The position numbers and the translations under genes are program-made. Below the pieces are notes generated by a model. It did no database searches, was not told the origin of the DNA, and worked only from the letters and a program-made list of their open reading frames with translations. 64,000 bases of DNA from Thiodiazotropha sp040507225 (GTDB taxonomy: Bacteria; Pseudomonadota; Gammaproteobacteria; Chromatiales; Chromatiaceae): positions 62,001-126,000 of the forward strand of contig JBEVVG010000002.1 in assembly GCA_040507225.1 (NCBI GenBank), given 5' to 3'. The first letter of the stretch is position 1. Each line of letters begins with the position of its first letter. Shown here piece after piece: positions 16,860-26,338 of this stretch.

Positions 16860-18134
16860 ATGACGGAAGTAATCGCAACCAATGAGACTATTCTCGTGGT
16901 CGGTGGCGGCATCAGCGGCATGACCGCCGCTCTGGAAGCCGCCGAAACGGGAAAGCAGGTCGTTCTGGTTGAAAAGCGCCCCTATGTCGGCGGTCGCGTG
17001 ACTCAACTCTACAAATACTTTCCCAAGCTCTGTTTCCCGACCTGTGGGTTGGAGATCAACCAGCGCCGGGCAAAGATGAACCCCAACCTCAACATCATCA
17101 CGATGGCCGAGGTCACCGACCTGAAGGGCGAAGCCGGTAACTATACCGCCACCGTCAAGATCAGCCCCCGTTACGTCAACGAAAAGTGCACGGGCTGCGG
17201 CGATTGCGAACGTGTCGTGGAAGCGGAATTCGACAACGAATTCAACTACGGCATCGGCAAGCGCAAGGGCGCCTACCTGCCCCACCGCATGGCCCACCCG
17301 CAGCGTTTCGTCCTGGACCCTGCGATCATCGGAACCGATGACGCGCAGAAAGCCAAGGATGCCTGCAAGGCCGGTGCCATCGACCTGGACATGCAGGAAG
17401 AGACCATCGAATTCAAGGCCGGCGCAGTCATCTGGGCCACCGGCTGGAAACCCTACGACGCCAACAAGATCCAGCCCTACGGCTACGATCGTATCGCCAA
17501 CGTGATCACCAGCGTCGAGTTCGAGCGCATGTCCGATCCCAACGGCCCCACCGGCGGCAAGCTGCTGCGCCCCTCCGATGGCAAAGAGGTCAAGTCCGTC
17601 GCCTTCATCCAGTGCGCCGGTTCGCGTGATAAAAATCACCTGCTGCACTGTTCGCGGATCTGCTGCATGGCCTCCCTGAAGCAGGCCACCTATCCCGCGG
17701 ACGATGTGGCGATCAGTATCTACTACATCGACATTCGCGCCATCGACCGGTTCGAGGACTTCTATCAGAAGGTCATGGCGAAAGAGAACGTCAGCTTCAT
17801 CAAGTCCAAAGTCGCCTCCATCGTTGAGAACAAGGAAAACGGCAACCCAACCCTGCACGGTGTCGACACCGAGGGTTACCACCGTTATGCCAATGAGCAC
17901 GACCTGGTGGTGCTTGCGATCGGCATGGAACCCAGCGTCGACAAGGCCAGCTTCCCGGTTGACATCGTGGTCAATGAAGAGGGCTTCATCGAGCCCGCAC
18001 CGGAAAACGGAGGCGTCTTCGCCGCCGGCTGCTCCTCCGATGCGCTGGATGTCAATCGCGCCGTTCAACACGCCACGGGAGCCGCCTTGCGCGCCATCCA
18101 GGTGGTCAACCGCGTAGCTGCGACGGAGGGTTAA
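16860..18134 (+). CDS. qmoA: QmoA, HdrA-like FAD subunit of quinone-interacting oxidoreductase
   Basis: A 424-residue flavoprotein related to heterodisulfide reductase HdrA. The N-terminal FAD motif is VVGGGISGMTAALEAAE; the cysteine cluster KLCFPTCGLEIN and CTGCGDCERV follow, with CSRICCMASLKQA in the middle and a second dinucleotide strand near the end (GGVFAAGC). With QmoB it passes electrons between APS reductase and the quinone pool: towards quinone in sulfur oxidisers, away from it in sulfate reducers. Its start has a good ribosome-binding site (GGAGGA). QmoB begins 4 nt after its stop. No aprAB gene is visible in the window. Confidence 0.92.
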   Translation: MTEVIATNETILVVGGGISGMTAALEAAETGKQVVLVEKRPYVGGRVTQLYKYFPKLCFPTCGLEINQRRAKMNPNLNIITMAEVTDLKGEAGNYTATVKISPRYVNEKCTGCGDCERVVEAEFDNEFNYGIGKRKGAYLPHRMAHPQRFVLDPAIIGTDDAQKAKDACKAGAIDLDMQEETIEFKAGAVIWATGWKPYDANKIQPYGYDRIANVITSVEFERMSDPNGPTGGKLLRPSDGKEVKSVAFIQCAGSRDKNHLLHCSRICCMASLKQATYPADDVAISIYYIDIRAIDRFEDFYQKVMAKENVSFIKSKVASIVENKENGNPTLHGVDTEGYHRYANEHDLVVLAIGMEPSVDKASFPVDIVVNEEGFIEPAPENGGVFAAGCSSDALDVNRAVQHATGAALRAIQVVNRVAATEG

Positions 18135-18138
18135 TACA

Positions 18139-20391
18139 GTGGCTGACGAAAAGAAATTTGCTGGATACATCTGCACCGGTTGCGGTCTGGGCGAGCGCCT
18201 GGACGCCGGTCAGCTGGAAACCACTGCGACCCGCGACGGCAAGATGCAGAGCTGCAAACAGCATGAGATGCTGTGTTCCGCCGAGGGCGTGCAGATGATC
18301 AAAGACGACATCGCCAACGAGGCGGTCACTCACGTCATGATCGCGGCCTGCTCCAAGCGCGCCAAGGTCGAGGCCTTCAACTTCACGGATGCAGCGGTCA
18401 CCCGCGCCAACCTGCGTGAAGGCGTGATCTGGGTTCGCCCGAACACCGATGAAAACCAGGAAACCACCCAGGAGATGGCGGACGACTACATCCGCATGGC
18501 CTGCGCCGAACTCAAGGCAATGAAGAAACCTTCATCCTCCGGCGAGCAGTCCCTGAACAAGAACATCCTGGTGGTCGGCGGCGGCATCAGCGGCATGACC
18601 GCTGCACTGGAAGCCGCTGCGGCAGGCTACCCGGTTCACCTGGTGGAGAAGAGCGGCGCCCTGGGTGGCGCCGTGGCCGGGTACTATAAAGTGATTCCGA
18701 CCCGTGCACCCTATGCCGAACCGGCTGATAACCCGGTGCCCGGTATGATCGAGAAGATCGAAGCAGACTCGAACATCACCGTCCATCTCAACAGCTCGGT
18801 TGCCAAGACCGACGGTGCGCCCGGGCGTTTTGACGTGGAAATCGCCACCGAGTCCGGCACCAGCCAGAGCCTCTCCATCGGTGCGATCATCCAGGCCTCC
18901 GGCTGGAAACCCTACGACGCCAACAACCTGCCTGAGCTGGGCTACGGCAAGTCTCCGGACGTGGTCACCAACCACGAACTCGAGGCCCTGGCCAAAGCCG
19001 CCGACGGCGGTCCGATCAAGCGTCCCTCCGACGGCAAGGAAGTCAAGGCTGTCTGCTTCATCCAGAATGCAGGCCAGTGCTCCTCCCAGGAAGGCCACCT
19101 GAGCTATTTCTCCGGAGTCACCGACCTGGTCTCGATCAAGCAGGCCATGTACTTCAAGGAGCTCAACGGCGCTGACTGCGACACCACCATCCTGTTCAAC
19201 AACCTGCGTACTCCAGGCGCCGGCGGTGAGGATTTCTATCGTGCCGGACAGCAGGCCATGGTCACCTTCTCCAAAGGCATCGCCTCGGAAGTGGTCACCG
19301 GCAGCGGCCTGAGCGTGAAGTTCGAGGACAAGATTCTCAACGAACAGACCGAGATGGCTTGTGATCTGGTGGTTCTGGCGACCGGCATGGTGCCGAACTC
19401 CGGCCCCGATCCCTACGCCCAGCTGATGGTGGATGAAGCCGAGGACGAGGAAACCAAGGCCAAGGCCCAGGCCGCGCTGGAAAACGCGCCGCCGTCGATC
19501 CTCAATCTGCAGTACCGTCAGGGCACCGACCTGCCGCACCTGAAGAACGGGTTCACCGACTCGCACTTCATCTGCTTCCCTTACGAGACCCGTCGTACCG
19601 GTATCTACTCCACCGGCCCCGTGCGTCGTCCGATGGACGTCCAGCAGGCCCGTGACGACGCCACCGGCGCCGCCTTGAAGGCCATCCAGGCCGCGGAAAA
19701 TGCGGCCCTGGGCCGCGCCGCGCATCCCCGTTCCGGCGACCTCTCCTTCCCCAGCTTCCGCAAGGAAGGCTGCACCCAGTGTAAGCGCTGTACGGTGGAG
19801 TGTCCCTTCGGCGCGATCAACGAGGACGAGCAGGGTTACCCGATGTACAACGAATCCCGCTGCCGTCGCTGCGGTACCTGCATGGGCGCCTGCCCGGTAC
19901 GCGTAATCTCCTTCGAGAACTACTCGGTAGAGACCGTGAACCAGCAGATCAAGAACTGTGACATGCCCGAGGAGTTTGACGAGAAACCCCGCATCCTGGT
20001 GCTGGCGTGTGAGAACGACGCCTACCCGGCCCTCGACCAGGCCGGTCAGGCCGGTGTCGAGATCAACCCCTGGGCCCGTGTCATCCCGGTCCGCTGCCTC
20101 GGTTCGGTGAGCCTCTCCTGGGTCACCGACGCCCTGAACAGCGGTTACGACGGCATCGTCATGATGGGCTGCCGCCGCGACGACGACTACCAGTGCCACT
20201 TCGTGCGTGGATCGGCGATGGCCGCCGAGCGTATGAGTAAAGTGGGCGACACCCTCGACTCGTTGAACCTGGAACCGGAACGTGTCCAGCTCTACGAAGT
20301 TGCCATCACCGACGTAGAGCGCGCACCCAAGCTGATCAACGACATGGCTGAGACCGTGGAGAAGATCGGCCTGAGCCCGTTCAAGTTCTGA
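18139..20391 (+). CDS. qmoB: QmoB, HdrA-like subunit with ferredoxin and MvhD domains
   Basis: A 750-residue protein starting at GTG. An N-terminal cysteine-containing region (YICTGCGLGERL) is followed by an FAD domain (NILVVGGGISGMTAALEAA, about 135). Residues about 535-600 carry two [4Fe-4S] ferredoxin motifs (CTQCKRCTVECP and CRRCGTCMGACP). The C-terminus, about 625-750, is an MvhD/FlpD-like domain (RVIPVRCLGSVS, GCRRDDDYQCHFVRG). This order matches QmoB. It works with QmoA and the HdrCB proteins encoded next, at the cytoplasmic face of the membrane. The GTG start lies just after GGAGGG. Confidence 0.92.
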   Translation: MADEKKFAGYICTGCGLGERLDAGQLETTATRDGKMQSCKQHEMLCSAEGVQMIKDDIANEAVTHVMIAACSKRAKVEAFNFTDAAVTRANLREGVIWVRPNTDENQETTQEMADDYIRMACAELKAMKKPSSSGEQSLNKNILVVGGGISGMTAALEAAAAGYPVHLVEKSGALGGAVAGYYKVIPTRAPYAEPADNPVPGMIEKIEADSNITVHLNSSVAKTDGAPGRFDVEIATESGTSQSLSIGAIIQASGWKPYDANNLPELGYGKSPDVVTNHELEALAKAADGGPIKRPSDGKEVKAVCFIQNAGQCSSQEGHLSYFSGVTDLVSIKQAMYFKELNGADCDTTILFNNLRTPGAGGEDFYRAGQQAMVTFSKGIASEVVTGSGLSVKFEDKILNEQTEMACDLVVLATGMVPNSGPDPYAQLMVDEAEDEETKAKAQAALENAPPSILNLQYRQGTDLPHLKNGFTDSHFICFPYETRRTGIYSTGPVRRPMDVQQARDDATGAALKAIQAAENAALGRAAHPRSGDLSFPSFRKEGCTQCKRCTVECPFGAINEDEQGYPMYNESRCRRCGTCMGACPVRVISFENYSVETVNQQIKNCDMPEEFDEKPRILVLACENDAYPALDQAGQAGVEINPWARVIPVRCLGSVSLSWVTDALNSGYDGIVMMGCRRDDDYQCHFVRGSAMAAERMSKVGDTLDSLNLEPERVQLYEVAITDVERAPKLINDMAETVEKIGLSPFKF

Positions 20392-20402
20392 GGGGATAGA
20401 AA

Positions 20403-21026
20403 ATGAGTGATTTGAATACCGCAATGATCGAAAAGTATCGCAGCAGCTTCCTCAAGGAAGTTGAGGCGAATGTGGAAGAAGGCGAATGGGTGAAGATGTG
20501 CATGCAGTGCGGCGTGTGCTCCGGTTCCTGCCCGCTGGGCAAACACTGGGATCACCCGCCCCAGGAGATCTTCATGATGATCCGCGCCAACAAGCGCGAG
20601 GAAGTCCTGAGCTCCGACTCCATGTGGATGTGCACCTCCTGCTACAACTGTATCGCACGCTGCCCGCGCGGCCTGCCGATCACCCACATCATGCACGGCC
20701 TGGCCGTCTACTCGAAGCGTCTTGGCCTGACTCAGCAGAAGCAGCCGACTGCGGAATTCTCGCAGATCTTCTGGGACAACCTGATGAAGAAGGGTCGCGT
20801 CAACGAGCTGAAACTGGGTCTGTCCATGTACTTCAAGGACGGCTTTGGACAGGGTGTGAAGAACGCCATGGCCAACCAGAAGCTGGGACAAAACATGATG
20901 AAGGCGAAACGCATGAACGCCATGGAGTTCTTCGGTGGCCACAGCCTCAAGGATCTCGCCGGTTTTCACAAGATCGTGAAGAAGGCCCAGGAGATCGAAG
21001 AAAGCAAACTGCAGGACGTCAAGTAG
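20403..21026 (+). CDS. hdrC: HdrC-like iron-sulfur protein
   Basis: A 207-residue protein with two [4Fe-4S] motifs: CMQCGVCSGSCP (Cys33, 36, 39, 43) and CTSCYNCIARCP (Cys77, 80, 83, 87). This is the HdrC layout. There is no membrane segment, unlike QmoC, which fuses an HdrC-like part to a cytochrome-b-like membrane domain. It starts 11 nt after qmoB and ends 13 nt before hdrB. It should wire QmoAB to the HdrB subunit. How electrons then reach the quinone pool is unclear from this locus. Confidence 0.92.
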   Translation: MSDLNTAMIEKYRSSFLKEVEANVEEGEWVKMCMQCGVCSGSCPLGKHWDHPPQEIFMMIRANKREEVLSSDSMWMCTSCYNCIARCPRGLPITHIMHGLAVYSKRLGLTQQKQPTAEFSQIFWDNLMKKGRVNELKLGLSMYFKDGFGQGVKNAMANQKLGQNMMKAKRMNAMEFFGGHSLKDLAGFHKIVKKAQEIEESKLQDVK

Positions 21027-21039
21027 AGGACAAACCGAA

Positions 21040-21939
21040 ATGGCAAAGATAGAACTTTCATTCTACCCGGGTTGCTCCTCACAAAAGGGAGCCACCTCAT
21101 CCAACTACCTGGTCTCCGCCCAGACCATGTGCGAAGAGCTGGACATCCAGCTCAACGACATCCCGGACTGGAACTGCTGCGGCGCCTCCATCGGTTACGG
21201 CGGCGGCGGCGAACTGCCCCGTCTGACCCTGTCAGCCCGCAACATCGCCCTGTCCGAGGAGCACAATCCCGGTCAGCAGATCGTCGCCACCTGCGCCGCC
21301 TGCTGGCTCTCCACCCGTGAGGCCAAGGAGCGCCTGCACGAGGACGAGCAGATGTTCAAGGATGCCAACACCGCACTGTCCGAAGCCGGGCTGAAGTACA
21401 AAGGCGAAGCCGGCGTGCGTCACATGGTGGAAGTGCTGGTCGAGGACATCGGTTTCGATGCCATCAAATCGAAGGTTAAGAAACCCCTCGAAGGCATCAA
21501 GATCGCCGGTTACGTGGGCTGTCAGACCAACCGTCCCTTCGGTATCGCGGGCGAGTCGTTCGAAAACCCCAAATACCTCGACAACATCGTCGAGGCCGTG
21601 GGCGCCGAATCGATTCCTACCTACGAAAAAAAGGTGCAGTGCTGCGGCGGCGCCCTGGCCTTCTCCGAACCGGAGAAGTCCCAGGAGATGATCAAAGGCA
21701 TCATCGAAGCGGCCTATGACAACGGCGCCGACATGATCGTCACACCCTGTCCGCTGTGTCAGGCCAACGTGGAGATCTACCAGGACAACATCAACGAAAC
21801 CTACGGCACCAAGTTCAACATGCCGGTGGTTTACTACTCCACGCTGATGAGTGTCGCCTTCGGCCGCAATGCCAAGGATGCCGCCCTGGATGGCCATATC
21901 ATCAAGGCCAAGAAACTGGAAGATATCGCCGGCAAATAA
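21040..21939 (+). CDS. hdrB: HdrB-like subunit with two CCG domains
   Basis: A 299-residue protein with two cysteine-rich CCG domains. The first is Cys12-X33-Cys46Cys47-X37-Cys85-X2-Cys88, the second Cys161-X39-Cys201Cys202-X34-Cys237-X2-Cys240, so the full ligand set for non-cubane iron-sulfur clusters is present. In methanogens HdrB reduces the CoM-S-S-CoB heterodisulfide; here the partner is unknown, perhaps a thiol or disulfide carrier or the membrane quinone reductase. It is the last gene of the four-gene operon, followed by a strong terminator. Confidence 0.92.
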   Translation: MAKIELSFYPGCSSQKGATSSNYLVSAQTMCEELDIQLNDIPDWNCCGASIGYGGGGELPRLTLSARNIALSEEHNPGQQIVATCAACWLSTREAKERLHEDEQMFKDANTALSEAGLKYKGEAGVRHMVEVLVEDIGFDAIKSKVKKPLEGIKIAGYVGCQTNRPFGIAGESFENPKYLDNIVEAVGAESIPTYEKKVQCCGGALAFSEPEKSQEMIKGIIEAAYDNGADMIVTPCPLCQANVEIYQDNINETYGTKFNMPVVYYSTLMSVAFGRNAKDAALDGHIIKAKKLEDIAGK

Positions 21940-21961
21940 CCGGCATCCCTTTCCAGTATGC

Positions 21962-21988
21962 AAAAAGCCCGCGAAAGCGGGCTTTTTT
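21962..21988 (+). terminator. Rho-independent terminator of the qmoAB-hdrCB operon
   Basis: AAAAAGCCCGC, a GAAA loop, then GCGGGCTTTTTT: a perfect 11-bp stem with an ideal tetraloop and a T-run, 22 bases after the hdrB stop. The A-run makes it usable on the other strand as well. Confidence 0.93.
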
Positions 21989-22223
21989 ATGCACCCCAGC
22001 CGCTCAGACAGCTGATGCCATTACAATTCCACACTGGCAGGCTGATCGCCGACCACAGACGAACCACAGCATGTACCGACGGTCGTCATGACGACGTAGA
22101 ATCCAATTCTTATGTCATTTATATTTCATTTTTTTTACATAATAAGGATCTGTCAACCAATTGATTTCAATCTGTTTCCTCAGTAGAAAGATTTAAAGAT
22201 TTCTAATTGATCACCGCTAAGAT

Positions 22224-24128
22224 ATGCATCAGACAGTGCCTAGGTTTGCGGTCATGCTCAAACAGCTATCCATAAAAACAATACCACTAGCGATGACCAG
22301 CTCCGTCATCATCCTCATGACACTCTTCTTCTACCTTCTGAGTCAGCATTTGTTGAATTTGCAAACCAAGGAGTACGCAAAACTGCTGGGGAGTAGCAAG
22401 ACACCACTATGGAATACCAGTGCTGAATCCTACTTCGATCGGATGACCCGAGCAGGCGATCAAATCAGTGAGGATTTCTCATTGAAGACCGCAATCAAGC
22501 AGAACAACATTGACGACATACTTCGTTTATCGAAACTGCAGTATGATTTTTTCACAAATGACCTTTCTCTTGTCGACCTGTGGATCCTAGGCCCGGACGG
22601 AAAGAGGAGAAGCAGTATAAATAATCTGGAATTCAGTGCCAGTAGTCATGACAGACTAACTGAGAGAGTTTCCTCCCTGGAGACAAATCATGGAATGTTC
22701 GAACTGAATAATGGAAGCGTCTCCCCTGTCCTGATCCAGCCGATCAAAAAACGCAAAGGAATTACAGGCTATGTGGTTCTAATCGGCGACACCACTAACA
22801 TACTCCATCAGCTTAAAAAGCTTGATGGTGATGATTACTTATTTATTGCCCCGAATGGCAGCATAACCGCTAATACCATGGAACCTGTTCTTGATATCAT
22901 GCTTCCTGACGCACGAGCAGATGAGATTTCATTTTCCAATCTACAAGTTAATAACAAGTCATACACGCTTACATTTATCCCGCTCAATGATTCGAACGAA
23001 GCAGTATATGCTTATCTCGTTAATCAGAGAGATGAAACAGATTTATCCAGAAATTTGACAAACGCATTCTATACCGGCCTCGGGTTATCTCTCACCGTTA
23101 TGATCGTAATGTTTATCATGACTGTCTTCTCCACCCGTAAGACACTAAACCCTCTGACTGAACTCGTCACAGCGATCGGCAAAATTGCCAAAGGAGACCT
23201 GACCGCTTCCACACCATTCATGATCACCCGAGAACTCTCCACCTTGGAGGGATCAACCAAGGCGATGATCTCGAATCTAAGAGATCTGGTTATGCAAATC
23301 GCACATAGTTCGGACATTTTAAGAACCGAAGCAAACAATGTATTGCAAATGAGCGAACAAACTGAAAATGGCATGATCTTCCAGGCGCAAAAGACCTCAC
23401 AGGTCGACCAAGCCATGACTGAGCTTTCCTCCTCAATCGAGGGATTGGCAAGAAATACGGGAGATAGTTCAAAAGCATCGGACGATGTTCGCAATGAGGC
23501 TGTAAGAGGCCAGACCGTGATCGCGGAGGCAGATCAACATATGCAGAAATTAGGTGATGTTATCGGAACGGTAGAATTATCGATCATTAAGGTCGAGAGC
23601 ACCAGCCAAGAGATGGGCGATGTACTCAATGTACTAAATGGTATCAGCGATCAGACCAATTTACTGGCGCTGAATGCCGCGATTGAATCCGCGCGTGCTG
23701 GAGAAATGGGACGCGGTTTTGCGGTTGTTGCCGATGAGGTACGCTCTCTGGCTGTAAGAGCCCAGCAGTCTACCGCTGAAATTCGTGACAGGATCGATGA
23801 ATTACGCAATAGTACACAACACGCCGTGGAAATGATCACTGTCGGACGTACTGAAACCGATCTGAGCATACAAAAAGTAGAAAAAGCAGAACAGTCCTTA
23901 TCAGAGATTCTCAATGCTGTTAATGCGATAGTGGATAGAAACCTGGCAGTTTCTTCGACCGCGGAAGAACAAAGCGCCACGGTTCTCGAAGTCAAGAATA
24001 ACACCCAGTCAATCCGTGAACTTACTGATACCTCCGTTGAAAATGCAAGCAGACTGAGGGAATCAGCAAAAAAGGTTTCTAGTCTTGCCGAGCAGCTTGA
24101 GAAACAGATTGAGCGTTTTTCATTATAG
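22224..24128 (+). CDS. Methyl-accepting chemotaxis protein
   Basis: A 634-residue transmembrane chemoreceptor. One membrane segment lies near residues 20-45 and a second near 290-310; the region between is a periplasmic sensor of single-Cache character (VVLIGDTTNILHQL), ligand unknown. A HAMP linker (RKTLNPLTELVTAIGKIAKGDL) precedes a cytoplasmic signalling domain with the conserved hairpin QTNLLALNAAIESARAGE and GRGFAVVADEVRSLA. It should bind CheA/CheW and set flagellar or twitching behaviour. The gene is AT-richer than the hdr genes before it, which may mark transfer. Two starts are possible, 22224 and 22254; neither has a strong ribosome-binding site. It stands alone. Confidence 0.92.
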   Translation: MHQTVPRFAVMLKQLSIKTIPLAMTSSVIILMTLFFYLLSQHLLNLQTKEYAKLLGSSKTPLWNTSAESYFDRMTRAGDQISEDFSLKTAIKQNNIDDILRLSKLQYDFFTNDLSLVDLWILGPDGKRRSSINNLEFSASSHDRLTERVSSLETNHGMFELNNGSVSPVLIQPIKKRKGITGYVVLIGDTTNILHQLKKLDGDDYLFIAPNGSITANTMEPVLDIMLPDARADEISFSNLQVNNKSYTLTFIPLNDSNEAVYAYLVNQRDETDLSRNLTNAFYTGLGLSLTVMIVMFIMTVFSTRKTLNPLTELVTAIGKIAKGDLTASTPFMITRELSTLEGSTKAMISNLRDLVMQIAHSSDILRTEANNVLQMSEQTENGMIFQAQKTSQVDQAMTELSSSIEGLARNTGDSSKASDDVRNEAVRGQTVIAEADQHMQKLGDVIGTVELSIIKVESTSQEMGDVLNVLNGISDQTNLLALNAAIESARAGEMGRGFAVVADEVRSLAVRAQQSTAEIRDRIDELRNSTQHAVEMITVGRTETDLSIQKVEKAEQSLSEILNAVNAIVDRNLAVSSTAEEQSATVLEVKNNTQSIRELTDTSVENASRLRESAKKVSSLAEQLEKQIERFSL

Positions 24129-24735
24129 AGGGGTCTTCCGCACACTTTCGTCAAATCCTAGCCAGTGCCCCCTCAGCTTCAGCATAGATTGCTAATTTGC
24201 GGGATGGCATCTGATTCACCCTGCTGGCTTATACCTCACCCGATCATGAATGCATCTCTATAGCCTGTGTCTCGAGCCTCATGAGCCTGTCAGATGCATA
24301 GCTTTCTCAATTTATCTTAACGCCAAAATCGCACTCTACTATTTACAGTATGCTCTATAAATAAAACGCAACCTGAGGGCAAGACTTTTCACAAGTTGTT
24401 GCCAAACAGACATGCTTCCCGGGTACCAGAGCACTGGGTAAATGTACTCGATAAAAAGCCAGTCCACTCCCATCGCAACTCCGGATTCCGCACTGCGGCA
24501 GGCAGGCAGTATAGTGTGTCACAAGGCTATTTTAACCATACGGAGAAGCGCGTGACAGGATATCCAGAATGCTACTTTCCTGGTCTATGTTTGCGACGAT
24601 ATCTTGACTCTCCAGCATTTCAAAACCGGGCAGTAGAGGGCTTTCGGACCGAGCACCGGTCATCGGATTTACTCTCAGGTTGATATAGACCTTGCACCCA
24701 ATGGAGAACAAAATGAATGCGAATGTAAACACTCT
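24129..24735. other. Gene-free AT-rich region of about 600 bases
   Basis: Only short unsupported open frames occur here. ATGCATCT and AGATGCAT form a small inverted repeat between about 24250 and 24300. No RNA gene or promoter consensus was recognised. It adjoins decayed genes and is probably degraded sequence. Confidence 0.5.
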
Positions 24736-25020
24736 CCGGCAGTCCAGCTCTGGAGCCTGCCCGGCCTGCTCTCGGCGGACGCGCCGAAAGACTACCCGTT
24801 CCTTCCATTCGACCAGGCTCTGGCCCAGTTCCGCAGCCAGGACAAAACCCTGTTCGTCTATATTGCCCGCTATGGCTGCGGCTATTGCGAAAAACCAACC
24901 AGGAGGCCTTTGTCGATCCCGAGGTCAAACGTCGCGACATCGATCACTACGTGCTTGCTTATGTGGATGCCGATGGCAATCCCCTGAATCGGATGGTGAG
25001 GGTACACAGCGCATCGAGGA
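24736..25020 (+). pseudogene. Frameshifted thioredoxin-fold protein remnant
   Basis: In one frame the sequence reads PFLPFDQALAQFRSQDKT and LFVYIARYGCGYCEK, a thioredoxin-like strand with a CxxC motif. Near 24890 the frame breaks; shifted by one base it continues TNQEAFVDPEVKRRDIDHY and VLAYVDADGNP. That is the expected continuation of a periplasmic thioredoxin-fold protein. A single missing base in the A-run after the CxxC would explain this. The rest of the domain (cis-Pro and C-terminal helix) is not recognisable. Confidence 0.65.
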
Positions 25021-25106
25021 TCTGATTCAGGCGGATTCGCGCATACAGGCATCCCGCAGCGGAGCCCGGCAACCATCAGGGGCCTGCTCGCTGCGATAAC
25101 CCTGGG

Positions 25107-25646
25107 GTGTCTATCTGCGCGGAACCCTGGACGTTCTCGCAGGCCCTGGAGATCACACCGGTTATTTCGGATGGCGTGTTTCACCACCTGGATGCCTCCG
25201 GTCGACGGCGCACCGCCACCGGCGAAGACGGGGTTGGAATGACATGGGAGGACGGCCGTGACGGGACCCCGCGTGTCTATTTCACCCAAATGCCAAGGGT
25301 TGCCACAACATTCGAACCCAGCCTGCGCATCAGCGGCGACGGCGAGGCCTATGAGCCCAGTCTGGTAGCCTTGCATGGCGGGCGCTACGCCCTGTCCGCG
25401 CTGGTATTCAGTCTGAGCGCGGTATCCATTCACATGCTGGTCGAGCGAAAGGTGGATGTTCTGACGGCGGCCGCCACGAGCTGGAAAGCGGTCACCAGGA
25501 ACCCCAGGGTGATGGCCCGGTGGGCGTTCATCATAGCCTTGCTGACCATCGTCGGCATGGCCACGGCATTCATTGGATTGCTGGTGACCATGCCCCTGCT
25601 GGGACACGCCAGCTGGCATGCCTACAAAGAGAGCGTCAAGGACTGA
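25107..25646 (+). pseudogene. Chimeric remnant: sialidase-like repeat fused to DUF2189 tail
   Basis: One open frame of 179 residues joins two unrelated pieces. Residues about 20-90 (GVGMTWEDGRDGTPRVYF, FEPSLRISGDGEAYEPSLVAL) look like a beta-propeller or BNR-type exported protein. Residues about 95-179 (FSLSAVSIHMLVERKVDVL, TAAATSWKAVTRNP, then a hydrophobic segment and PLLGHASWHAYKES) are the C-terminal third of a DUF2189 integral membrane protein, lacking its earlier membrane helices. There is no signal peptide for the first part and no proper start. The likely origin is a deletion joining two genes. It could be read as a small fusion protein, but a function is doubtful. Confidence 0.6.
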
Positions 25647-25693
25647 CGCGGTATTCCGCAACAGAGCCGTGGGGGCGAACCCCACGGCCTCTG

Positions 25694-26152
25694 TCAGCCG
25701 TTTCTCACCTCATATTCGTCGATCACAACCGGGAGGTTGATGAGTTCGAGAAAGAGTTTCTGAGCCTGTCGCATCCTCATGCCATGGATCACCGGTACGC
25801 CGCTGCGCCCGAAGCGTCCTGAGGCGCCGTTGATCAACCATCCGCCCCGGGAAGGTTTATACAACAGTTCCCCACCATACAGGGCATTGCCGCCGCCGGT
25901 CAGGGTGGGGTGGCCGTAACCCTGACGGGTCGCATCGGTGACCTCGCGGGCATGTCCCGCCGCCACCTGTGTTTCGATCCCAACGCACAGATTGTCCTGG
26001 TTTGGCATCGCCCACAGGTAGCTCACGTAACGCTGTGGCCGCCACTCGGGATGCGCCTTCAACAGCACCAGGTTGGGATTGGTGATCACCACCCCGGCAT
26101 GCGCCTCCCAGGTCTTGATGTATTTTGGAGGATTGGAACCAAATTGGGTCAT
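25694..26152 (-). CDS. Conserved-looking protein of unknown function
   Basis: A 152-residue protein that I do not recognise. The ATG at 26152 is well supported by AGGAGG at ideal distance (CAGGAGGGCAGTAACATG); the frame stays open further upstream but without a ribosome-binding site. There is no signal peptide or membrane segment. The middle is glycine-rich (LTGGGNALYGGELLYKP, NGASGRFGRSGVPV), and the C-terminus is helical (MRQAQKLFLELINLPVVIDEY). The strong ribosome-binding site suggests a real, expressed gene. It is the last gene on this strand before the pseudogene block. Confidence 0.6.
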   Translation of the reverse strand: MTQFGSNPPKYIKTWEAHAGVVITNPNLVLLKAHPEWRPQRYVSYLWAMPNQDNLCVGIETQVAAGHAREVTDATRQGYGHPTLTGGGNALYGGELLYKPSRGGWLINGASGRFGRSGVPVIHGMRMRQAQKLFLELINLPVVIDEYEVRNG

Positions 26153-26338
26153 GTTACTGCCCTCCTGAAAGATTACAGGATTGATCCTTAGGGCTGATCG
26201 ACGTTCAAAGACACCGTTATATATGTCTGCAGCCCGGGTCTCTCTGGCTGAACGCCCTTCCTTCAATATACGCCCTGGCCTGATATTCCGCCAATCAGCC
26301 GGCTTTATAACGCACGGAAATATCCAACGGGGAAGACC

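Noticed and set aside
18532..20424. 630-codon minus-strand frame opposite qmoB
   Set aside because: His/Gly/Val-rich translation without motifs, typical of antisense shadow; qmoB is certain.
24882..25685. 267-codon minus-strand frame over the pseudogene cluster
   Set aside because: No domain; the opposite strand shows recognisable fragments of real families.
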